DNA of 64,000 nucleotides from Mrakia gelida. Its lineage: Eukaryota; Basidiomycota; Tremellomycetes; Cystofilobasidiales; Mrakiaceae. The stretch spans positions 1,364,001 to 1,428,000 of the forward strand of contig BRON01000004.1 of NCBI GenBank assembly GCA_024345305.1, given 5' to 3'. Shown in pieces: positions 55,329-64,000 of the stretch (within the stretch, counting starts at the first letter, position 1; each line of letters begins with the position of its first letter). The position numbers and the translations under genes are program-made. The notes below the pieces were generated by a model, which was not told the DNA's origin, searched no databases, and saw nothing but the letters and a program-made list of their open reading frames with translations.

Positions 55329-57599
55329 TCACGAGGTGGAGCTGAGTAGGATACGGAAAGGTGTGCGAGAGAGAGAGGGGAGGGAGGAAGAGTTAGTCGA
55401 GTCGAGGGAAAGGAGGAGACAGAAGAAGGCGAGCGCGACGCGACGACGACGACGACGAACCTTTCGAGAGCGAGCTCGGCTTTGGCGTCGTCCCTGTAAG
55501 AAAGTAGGAAGTCAAACGAGGTCAGATATGTTCGAAAGATCGATTTGGAGCAGGATAGGGATACTCACTCAGTCCAAGTCGTCTTCCACTCGCCATTCAA
55601 AGCTCGCTCGACCTCTTCGTCTCCGCACATCCTCGCCGACTCGAACAGATCCATCTCCAACCCCATCCCTCCACAGGCCAGACATCGTTTAGAAGGACTT
55701 TCGTCATCCCGACCTTCACAAAACTGCCTCCCGAGGTCCCTCCTCCATTCAGCATCGCCCTCCGTTCCGTCCTCGATCTCCCAAGCCACGAGCCCACCAT
55801 CCCCCTTCCTCCTTCGACACCGACGACGCGGCCGTCGAAATGGCCTCTCCTCCCTTCCACGACGATCTGACATCCTTCAGGGAGAGAAGGACCCAGAGCT
55901 CGAACGCGAGTAAGGTTGATCCAGAGTCCTAGACGTTTCCACACGTGCCACCAACCTCCTGCTTCGGCAGTTCGACGATGGAGGTGAGGATGAGAGCGTT
56001 CGAGAGTGGCGAAGCTCTCGTCCGAGCAAGCGATCCAGTTCTGGAAGGTTGGGTAGGGAGTGAGGGAGCCGGGGAGGTAGAGGGAGGTGAGGGAAGGGAA
56101 GTGGGTGAAGGCTTCGACGACGGTGTTCTGCGGTTGAACGAGAGCGACCGAATAAATCAGCAGGTGTTTCGTGACGACGCGATGGAAGGGGACTCACCCA
56201 GTCTGCTGGCCAGAACAGAACTGGCGAGTCTTCGGGAGTCCAGATGCTGAGTGCGACGAGGCTTTGCAGAGCGGTTCCGAGCGACGAGAGAAAGGGAGAC
56301 GGCACCTCGACGCGTTGAAGTTGAAGGGCCAGGTTGGTGACGCTCCAGTTCCTCGGCTCCAAGGACATCTCACCGATTCCGGATCCAAGCATTTGCCATC
56401 CCGAGACCCCTGCGAGCTCCTCGAACGGCCTGATTTGACCTAGGATTCCGAAGGACAACGCGAGCGGGTGAGGGGTTTGGAATTCGAGGTTGAAGCGTTT
56501 CGAGGGCATCTGGACCGTAGCGACGGCTCCGGCGGATTCCAAAAGCTCGACGGTAGGTTTCCCTTCGACCGCGATGTTGATGCTGTGGAGGGAGGGAAGC
56601 GAGACGGTTGAGATGACTGGCGAGGGAGGGATGGGAATGGACGCGTCGACCGTGAGATTGAGATACGAGAAGTTCACGTTGGCAGCGAGGGTCGAGGAGA
56701 GGAAGATGTCCCCTTCCGCGGTGAAGGCGTCGAGGGTGAAGCAGGAGTTGAGGGGACGGTGGCGACCGAGGTGAAGAAGAGGGATGTCGCGACGAAGGAG
56801 AGGTCCGGATTCCATCACCGTCCGCCAGATCTTTTGGAGGTCCTGCTCGCCTTCGTGGAAGCGTCGAATCCGAGGCGTCTCGGACATCCTCAGAAACGAG
56901 GCGGCGTTAAACTCGCAGGCGAATGAGGTGAGGTTGGGGAAGCGGTCGAGGATGAGGTTGACGAGCTGGAGGGGTAACGGCTCTTGCCACTGGGCAGATG
57001 CGTCCAGAGTCCTGTGAAGGGGATCGAAGAAACGAAGATCTGCGTCAATAGAGCGTAAAGGTCGAGATGGGTGAGGAAGATGCGGAGCTGACCTGACGTG
57101 AAGGCGAAGAGGCGAAGCGGCGAGAGCTCTGAAGAAGGGCAGAGCCGGATTCTCGCGACTCCTACTGCGGCGAGGAACAATCCTGCGAGTAGATAGACAG
57201 AGGACTCCAAAGATGACCGGAAGACCGATCTGGAGAAAGGGCAAGATGTTTGGTCAGGTCGAGGATCGAGAGTAAAGAGGGAAGAAGGAGCTCACCTCGC
57301 GAAGGAGGCGGCAGCAGCTCGAGAGGATCTTCTGTCCCTTCTTGCGTGGCCTCAATGACCGAAATATTTGCAAGATGACCTCCGTGGGCATCTGAGGGAG
57401 TAAAACGTGCGTGAGTGGGTACAGATGGGGAAGCACGGGGAGCCAGAACGTTGACTGACTCGAAGCAAGGGCGGAAGCTGAAGGAGCGAAGGGGACGTTC
57501 GATCTGTTCAGTCCTGAGTTCTACGAGAGAGGGACATCTGATTTTTCGTCTGCTCACAATGTGGCGGGGTTCCAGACATCTCGTCGTAGAGGCTGACAT
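55329..57599 (-). pseudogene. F-box-like family gene C with CxxCGG tail, one-base deletion
   Basis: Exon 1 (57599-57558, 42 nt, MSASTTRCLEPRHI), exon 2 (57477-57460, 18 nt, LPPLLR) and exon 3 from 57391 (MPTEVILQIFRSLRPRKKGQ ... SSCCRLLRE) mirror copies A and B. Exon 4 encodes IGLPVIFGVLCLSTRR ... SPLRLHVR; then RTLDASAQWQEPLPLQL, LILDRFPNLTSFACEFNAAS, IRPFEELAGVSGWQML, FWPADW, NTVVEAFTHFPSLTSLYL, IACSDESFATL, GGWWHVWKRLGLWINL, LPEGC. Around 55775 the frame must gain one base (SW-A-WEIEDG) to reach RCLACGGMGLEMDLFESARM, CGDEEVERALNGEW and EDDAKAELALER, ending at 55329. The shift is at a short G run. It may be decay or an assembly error. Last intron donor is GTTCGT with a (GAC)n run. Confidence 0.7.
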
Positions 57600-57813
57600 G
57601 TCGAGTTGCTTCTTTGATCGACTTGACGAGCGAGGAGAGCGAAGGAGAAGATGGCCGTCGTGAACGAGAAAGGTGAGCTTCGATCTTCCTTCCCTCCTTC
57701 TCTCAAAGCCGTCATCTCCCTGTCTTTCCATCTTGGACACTCCAACGTTTCTCTTTCCTCGACAGCACTATCGTCAGCTTCTCCTCACGGACATCGAAAT
57801 CATACTCTAGTAG

Positions 57814-60800
57814 ATGGCTACAACTCAACCACATCGTCCGAGCTCGTTCGGTCCTCCTCCTCCTCCTTCCTGGTCGAGCTCGTCGTTTCGATCAGCTCTC
57901 TTCTCCTCCCCCGAGGATGAACTCAAGCAACAAACCTTCAGAGCCGTGAGCTTTTCCTCTCCCTCCCTACAAATCCTCTGCCTTCTTACTGAGCTGCTTG
58001 ACTGACTGAAGCTCTTCGTTTCCTCCTTCTCGTCAGCTCAAACCTCTCTGCACCTCTCTCCTCACCTCCTCCCCTCTCACTCGTCAAACTCTACCTCAAG
58101 CCCTCACCTCTCTACACCAAATCAACCTCATCCTATTTAACCTCTCGACTCCAGCTCAGACGCTCACTCCATCGTTAACGTCCTACGTCTTCTTCCCCAT
58201 CACTCAACTCCTCCAACGAAACCCACCGTCCTCCCTCCCAGCCTCCGTCAGAGAAGGGATCCTCAAGATCCTCACCGTTCTCGTCCGACACTGGCACGGA
58301 GATGGAAGGATAGGAGTCCGCGAGCAGATCTGGAAGATGATCATCGGCTGGTGGAAGTTTGGAGGGCTGGGAGAGAAGGAGGAGGGAGTCAAGGCTTGGG
58401 TCGGGTGTCTCGAGAGCATCGTCTGGTTGCCCGAGAAAGACGAGGCGAGGGACCACGAGGAGGACGAGACGTTCGAGGAGATTGAGGAAGGGGAGGGGAA
58501 GAAGGAGAGTGGGCTTCGTGCAGAGTTGAAGGAGCTGGTGCAGAGGGAGAGCTTCCTGCCCATCATCGGGGAGACGCTGTCACTGTTGATCGGTGAGTTG
58601 AGCTCTGCTTACCCTTCCTATGATCTCAATCTTTGGAGACTGATAGTTCACTTTGATTTCGTCTCCAGGAATCTGCCAATCATCTCCTTCGCCTCAGAAA
58701 CCACTCCTCGTCCTTCGTTACATCCTCAGCAACTACCTCGTCGACTCGCCTCGAATGCTCGCCACAATCCTTCCCGGAGCCGTCTCGACCATGTGCAAGA
58801 TCGTGTCACCGCAGGCGTCCACTCGAGGAGGTCGAGGAGTCCAGGGAGAGACAGTCCAAGAGGCGTTGGAAGTGTTGAAGGACGTCGTCGTTGGGTGTTT
58901 CCGAAGGGAGGTCGTCGAGTCCATCGAGGGATCGAGCGGAGCTGGAGGACTGGCAGGAGGACTCGGAACGCTCGAAGAACTCAACGATTGGGTCGAAGAG
59001 GAGGATGGGAAGGGATGGAAACCCAGCTCGTCGTCCACGTCGAAAAATTCGAACGCGTCTCCTCTTCCCACCTCAATCGACGTCCCACCTTCTCCCACTC
59101 CCTCCTCCACCTCAACTTCCACATCTTCGACGCGACCTCGACTCCCACCTTCTCCTCTCGTCACTCTCTCTCCCTCCTGGCTCCATGCCTCATCAGCCCA
59201 AATCCTCCCAGCCCTCGTTTCCCTCTCCCATCTCAAACGTCACACGAATCCCATCGCTCGACTGGCTCTCGCCGACCTCGCGTCCACCCTCCTGCTCGAA
59301 TGCTTCTCCCCTCTCGAATCAAGCATCCAGGTCCTCGTTGGATTCCTCCTTACCCTCTCCGTCGACGAGTTTCCCTCGGTACATCAACGAGCGACCTCTG
59401 GACTCGAAGCCGTTCTTCAAGACGCGTCGAAACGACCGGTCCTCCTTCCCATCATCAAATCCCACCTCACCAACTCCCTCTCGACCCTACCACTCCTCCT
59501 TCAAACTCCTCATCAAACCTCATCTCAAAAGATCCTCGACCTCTCGCTTCAGATCACGGCCGTCTCCCTCCTCCCATCGTCGTCGGCCCTCCTTCAAGGT
59601 CTCCTTGGTCCGCTCGGAGGAGTTCAGAGGTGGGGAAGCGGCCTTCTCGACTGCCTCGAGTTCGAGCGGTCAGGCATCGATGGAGACGGAGGGGAGGGAG
59701 GAATGACGCGAGTCGCCGAGCTGGCTTGGAGAGGTGTCGAGTCGTCGGAGAGAGGAGCAGGAGCCGAGTCGTCGTCGATACCGGACGGGATGGACGCGTC
59801 CTTCCCCAGCCTCCAGCTCCACAACATCCCGGACCCACGGACGTCCAAAGCCTTCGAGGACATGCTCGTGTCGCTCGGGAGGGCTGGAGGAGTCGACGCT
59901 CTCTTCTCGGTCGAGCACTTCATCAGCGTTGCGAGAGCTTCGTCGAGGAGAGCGCCGAGAAGAGGAGTCGCCGCGGTTTGGTGTGCTGGGAAGGTCCTCG
60001 AGGGAGTCACCCTCTCGATCAGGTTGGAGGAAGAAGTTGAAGAGGGAGGGAAGATTGGACCCAAGGTGAAGAAGCTGAGGAAGACGGTCAGGGGTCTCGT
60101 GAGATCGCTCGTCGAGCTCGACGAAGAGGACGAAGACGAGGAGGAGGATCTCGAACCACCGGAGGTCCAGGAGCCATCTTCGTCAACAGAGATTATCAAT
60201 CCAGCCGATTCTCGTCTTCCGACCGAGTACTCAAAGGGTTTCAACGCTCTCACGACCCTCCTCGACAAACCTCTCCCTTCCTCAACCAAAAAGAAACGCG
60301 ACCTCCCCGGCCAGCACAAACCTCTCCTCACCTGCCTTTCCCTCTCCCTCCTCGCCCAATCCTCCGCCATTCTCTCCACTTCCTTCCGACCTCTTCTCCT
60401 CTCGACCCTCTACTACCTCCTCTCCCACCTCGGATCCCCTCATCCCCTCGTTCGCTCCTTCGCCGAAGTCGCTCTCGCTCGCGTCGCCTACCACACCGGC
60501 TACGCGTCGGTCCAGAACCTCGTCATGGACAACGTCGACTACGTGATCAACGTCGTCTCGCAGCGGCTCACTTCGGAGAGACTCAGTCAGGCCGCTCCCC
60601 TCGTCTTGATCTCGATGATCCGACTCGTCGGAGAACCCATCGTCCCGCTGGTTCACGACATCGTCGACGAGATCTTCGACGCGCTGGACGACTTCCACGG
60701 GTACGAGACGATCGCGTCGACGCTGCTGGCGGTACTGGATACGTTGATGAAGGTCATGGCGAACGAGTCGTCGAGTCAGGAGGAGGAGAAGGAGGACCCA

Positions 60801-61889
60801 TCGTCGTCGTCGTCGAGCAGCCGGAGGCAGGATCAGCCAAAACCGAAGAAGGATTTCGAGGACTTCAAGACCTGGTTCCTTCATCGCCACGACAAAGCCA
60901 AAGGCGACCTCGAAGACCTCCTCTCGGCTCCTCCTCCCGTCCCAGAACCGACGCCTCAAGAGCCATGGGGACCTCCGACTCCTCAACCAGGAGACGAGAA
61001 CCTCGACTCGGACGGTCCTCCTCCTACCTCCCTCCCGCCCCAAGATGGACCCGACGAACGACCCCAGCCCACTCGCTCCCAAACCGTCTGCACTCAAATC
61101 CTCTCCAAAGCCCTCTTCTTCCTCACCCACTCCTCTCCCTTCATCCGAGCTCGAGTCCTCTCGCTCTTCACCTCCGGAATCACCGTCCTCGGTCCCGCTC
61201 ACCTCGAAGCTCAACTCCTCCCCATCATCAACAAAGCATGGCCGTACGTTCTCAACCGAATGAACACCAACACCACCGCAGGAGGAGGGTCTTCGTCGGC
61301 GTCAGCAGCAGCAGGAGGAGAGCAACCCTATGTCGTCGTCGAAGCAGCTCGCGTCCTCGAAGCGCTATCGGAGCACGTCGGAGAGTTCATGGGATCGAGG
61401 ATCCGAGACGAAGGATGGCCCAAGCTGAAGAAGCTGCTGGTCGGACAGGTGGAGAACGATCGGAAGAGTTCGTTGGTGCTGAGGAGAGCAGGGATGGAAG
61501 GGAGGAACCCTCTCGGAGCATCGTCGACAACGAAACACTCGACCTCCCATCGTCTCTACCTCTCGATCCTCTCCACACTGTACTTTGTCGCTCGGTCGAC
61601 CAACATCTCGTCGGCGGTGCGGTGGGAGATGACGGTCCTCGTTCGACCGTTCTTGGACGCGTCGGTTCACGAGGAGTTGAGGGCGAGAGGGAGGGACGTG
61701 ATGGTCGCGTTGGGAAGGGTCGACGGGGATGCGGTTTGGGTTGCCTTGAAGGGGACGATTGGGGACGAGGGTCGGGAGGAGCTGACAGAGGGAGAGGAGA
61801 GGATGGGGTGGCTGAGGGAGGTTGGGTGGGAGATGGGGGAGGGGGTGAGGGAGGTGCTGGAGATCTTGGAGAGGGAGGAGGGATCTTGA
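57814..61889 (+). CDS. TTI1: Tti1 (TELO2-interacting protein 1, TTT complex)
   Basis: Three exons (57814-57945, 58037-58592, 58669-61889) give 1302 codons. HEAT-repeat-like helices run the length. Family landmarks are FRALKPLCTSLLTS ... QINLILFNLSTPAQTLTPSL near the start, GRIGVREQIWKMIIGWWKFGG, YILSNYLVDSPRMLATILPG, then RSFAEVALARVAYHTGYASV, NVDYVINVVSQRLTSERLSQ, LVSMIRLVGEPIVPLVHDIV and SPFIRARVLSLFTSGITVLG. Tti1 forms the TTT complex with Tel2 and Tti2, an Hsp90-linked chaperone that matures PIKK kinases (Tor, Mec1/ATR, Tel1/ATM, Tra1). Acidic and Ser-rich loops (about residues 710-730 and 940-960) interrupt the helices. The start MATTQPHRPSSFG is the first ATG after a leader with splice-like signals. 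Confidence 0.9.
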
Positions 61890-62060
61890 TGCAGATAGAG
61901 CAGTCGAAGTATATCTGGGAACGCTTTCGGGAAGAGTGGAAGGAGTCGGACAAAACTTCTATCGTCCGTGATCTCTAGCAAAGCTAATCTACCCCGCGAG
62001 GCAGCAACGCAGATTTCTCTTGCGCAAGCCAGCCGACTTGCGAAGAGTTTCGAGACCAGC
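61890..62060. other. convergent 3' gap between TTI1 and the acetate transporter
   Basis: 171 nt shared by both 3' untranslated ends. Nothing else seen. Confidence 0.6.
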
Positions 62061-63741
62061 TTAGGTCTGTTTAGTCTTGCTCATGCCTGAGAGGTCGTCT
62101 GAGATAGGGGTGGTGAAGAAGGGGAACGAGACCGTCAGCTTTGCTCGAAGGCAAAAGGAAGCGAGGCGAAAAGAAGAGGAAGACGAACAGGTTGGAAGAA
62201 CGAAGTAGCTCGTATCGGGAGTCAAGAGACCCGACAGCCCACAGTACATCGCACAAAAGGATGCCTGAATAGAAGCGAGTCAGTTGGAGATCCGAGGGGG
62301 GAAGACGAAAGCGAAAGAAAGGCGAACTGACGAGAACTCCGACTCCTCCTCCTGCTTTGTGTAGCGACGCGCTTTCCATGAACTCCCTGGGTTAAGAGCG
62401 ACAAACACGCGTTAGTCCGAGCCAGAGTCGAGACGAGCTGGATGACGGACTCACCCAACGGCGAGGAGAAGCAGAGCGAGCGTCAAGATCGAGAACGTCG
62501 CAAACAACTCCAGGGAGGCTTTGAGAGTCGCCAGGGTCATGAGGAACGTGAGGATGAACCTGATGAGGGAGAGTCCAACAAAAAGGTCAGATCAAGAATG
62601 TGTCGAGAGGAGGAGAGGACAACGCACCAAGCCATCAGGTAGATACCCAACGCGCTTGCGAGCTCTCCCTCAGCGTAGTCGGCCGTCAAGATGCCTGGAA
62701 CGACGGTAGAAAGATAGCCGTTAGCTTAGAAGCTATCTCTAGGATCCGTGAACAGCGACGCACCCGAGCTGGGCCAGTAGATGAGTCCGAAGGAGAGCCA
62801 GAACGTCCCGTAGCTGAAAAGAACCGCGAGCTCGAGTCAGTTTTGCAACGAGATTCCGCGGAACCATTGTCGAACTGGGACTTACGAGCTGAAGGCGGTA
62901 GCTCCGAAGGTGTTCCCGCAGGTGAACTGAAGAAATGAACGGATAAAGATCAGCTGAAGTCGCGGAACGGAACAGCGTCGACGCGTCGAGTTTGTTGTCC
63001 TCGGCCGATCACTCACCTCCCACATCCCAGAGAGCAGCTGCGCCAGTCCACCAACACCCATGCACATACTGAAGAGGTTTAAATAGAGAGGGGGAGGGCT
63101 CTGGTCAGCGGAACGTCTCGAGAACCGAGGGAGCGAGCTCGACTCAAAACTTGGACGCGCGAGGGACTTACCCGACCACGACATTCGGATGGGTGATTCC
63201 TCGGACTCCACAGTTGTACTGGAAGGGAATGTGGGGAGATAGAGTCAGGATGGTCGATTGCGTAGAAGAGGTTTGAGACGATATCGAAGGCAAGGTGACT
63301 CACGAACGATAGAACAAAAGTCGTGATAGCGAACGAGAGAAAGCCCAGGGGTGCAGGGTTGGCCTGTTTACGATGGTATACGGGGAAGCCAGGCTGACTG
63401 TCGTCATCTAAGAGGATCGGACAGAAAAAAAAGAGTCGACGAGGCGGGTCAGCTTCGCGAAAAGACGAACGCGAAGTTTCGCGACGACGTGTGCTTACAG
63501 GGGTGCCCGCCGCTGTATCGAGATCAAAGTGAGAAGAGGAGTCAGACCAGATTCCATCGTCCTAGGTGCAGGCTAGACGAAGGACGAACGGAGTGAGTGC
63601 CCTTCGGAGCATCGGAGGAGGCGTATTTTCGAAGTGCTGAGTCGACGAGATTTCTTTGCTTGTCGAGGCGACCGGTAAGATCGTTGTCAGATCATCGAAT
63701 GGGGCTGGAAATGAGTTGTATCCTTGATCGGTGCTCGTCAT
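62061..63741 (-). CDS. Ato/GPR1/FUN34/YaaH acetate transporter
   Basis: Minus-strand gene of about eight to ten small exons. From 63741: MTSTDQGYNSFPAPFDDL ... MLRRALTP, then GGHPYDDDSQPGFPVYHRK, the family signature ANPAPLGFLSFAITTFVLS, YNCGVRGITHPNVVVG, MCMGVGGLAQLLSGMWEF, TCGNTFGATAFSSYGTFWLS, FGLIYWPSSG, ILTADYAEGELASALGIYL, FILTFLMTLATL, LFATFSILTLALLLLAVG, CAMYCGLSGLLTPDTSYFVL, ending DLSGMSKTKQT at 62061. The NPAPLGL-type motif and six helices define AceTr proteins (yeast Ady2/Ato2), plasma-membrane acetate/succinate-proton symporters active on non-fermentable carbon. The residue G replacing L in NPAPLG[L] is a mild variant. Intron donors include GTTCGT. An ATG at 63861 in the same frame is less likely, since a CCCAG acceptor precedes the chosen start. 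Confidence 0.9.
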
Positions 63742-64000
63742 GTTTTGCAAGCTGGGAGAAGCGGAGAAGGAAGCGTAGAAGGAGGTCAGCTCGACTTTTC
63801 TCGCCACCTTCGAAGCACGAAAGCTTTGGCTCATCAGCTTTTCAATGTCCGAGGAGCCCACTCACTAGAGTCAAGTAGGTCGGCGATATTACTGTATATA
63901 GTCCTGGAGGTTGGGGGAGGGGCCAGGAGAGAAAACCGAGGGGGGGAAGAAGAGCGAGGGAAGAGAAGAGCGAGGACGCGAGGTTGTTAGCCGATTCGTT
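63742..64000 (-). promoter_or_regulatory. upstream region of the acetate transporter
   Basis: Leader and promoter sequence with a possible leader intron ending shortly before the ATG at 63741. No further gene is visible before the window edge. Confidence 0.4.

Noticed and set aside
55437..55460. (GAC)n tract as a coding Asp/Val/Ser repeat
   Set aside because: It lies just after the GTTCGT donor of the last intron of F-box C and is intronic.
58337..60040. 567-aa + strand ORF and other long ORFs inside TTI1
   Set aside because: The second half is an Arg/Ser-rich shadow of the HEAT-repeat frame and has no domain.
1..64000. Transposons, CRISPR arrays, rRNA, centromere or telomere repeats
   Set aside because: No transposase, reverse transcriptase, long terminal or inverted repeats, spacer arrays or rRNA sequence was recognised on either strand.

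Overview
The window looks like nuclear DNA of a basidiomycete yeast or a close relative. Genes are densely packed and cut by many short introns (about 50-110 nt). Introns usually carry a CTGAC/CTAAC-type branch site about 20-40 nt before a YAG acceptor. Donors are mostly GTGAGT/GTGAGC, with a recurrent second class, GTTCGT. Gene content (Ste11 MAPKKK with SAM and RA domains, Nic96, Med7, Rgp1, Tti1, ferric reductase, Ato-type acetate transporter, class 3 lipases) is fungal. The GC-rich codon use and splice signals make me suspect Pucciniomycotina/Microbotryomycetes, but that placement is inference.

Layout: STE11-type MAPKKK (+, 1.07-6.18 kb); class 3 lipase 1 (-, 6.49-8.07); MYND-finger protein (-, 8.35-9.94); NIC96/NUP93 nucleoporin (+, 10.27-14.18); lipase 2 (+, 14.43-16.01); ferric reductase (-, 16.29 to about 19.7) with an unresolved coding-like stretch upstream; fasciclin-domain secreted protein (+, 20.66-22.27); MED7 (+, 22.77-24.13); F-box-like family gene A (-, 24.36-26.61); SDR oxidoreductase (+, 26.97-29.05); PSP1-domain protein (+, 29.74-33.53); RGP1 (-, 34.56-38.28); RRN5-like SANT protein (+, 39.44-42.24); four F-box-like genes (42.40-49.16); a thymine-DNA-glycosylase-like protein (+, 49.33-51.38); a bHLH factor (-, 51.68-54.25); F-box-like family gene C (-, 55.33-57.60); TTI1 (+, 57.81-61.89); an Ato/GPR1 acetate transporter (-, 62.06-63.74).

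The housekeeping genes splice into clean open frames. I checked that summed exon lengths divide by three for STE11, NIC96, fasciclin, MED7, SDR, PSP1, RRN5, TDG-like, bHLH, TTI1 and four F-box genes. Several accessory genes are broken by one nonsense codon or one-base shift: lipase 1, lipase 2, the MYND gene, F-box A and F-box C. Either these genes are decaying, or the assembly carries homopolymer errors that show only there. This must be settled before they are called pseudogenes.

The most distinctive content is a family of at least three F-box-like paralogs (24.4, 45.2 and 55.3 kb). They share a 42-nt first exon, an 18-nt second exon encoding LPPxLR, an F-box-like MPxE segment and a C-terminal domain built around CxxCGG and GDEEVERALN. 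I do not recognise that C-terminal domain. Three further F-box-like genes of other subtypes lie beside the middle copy.
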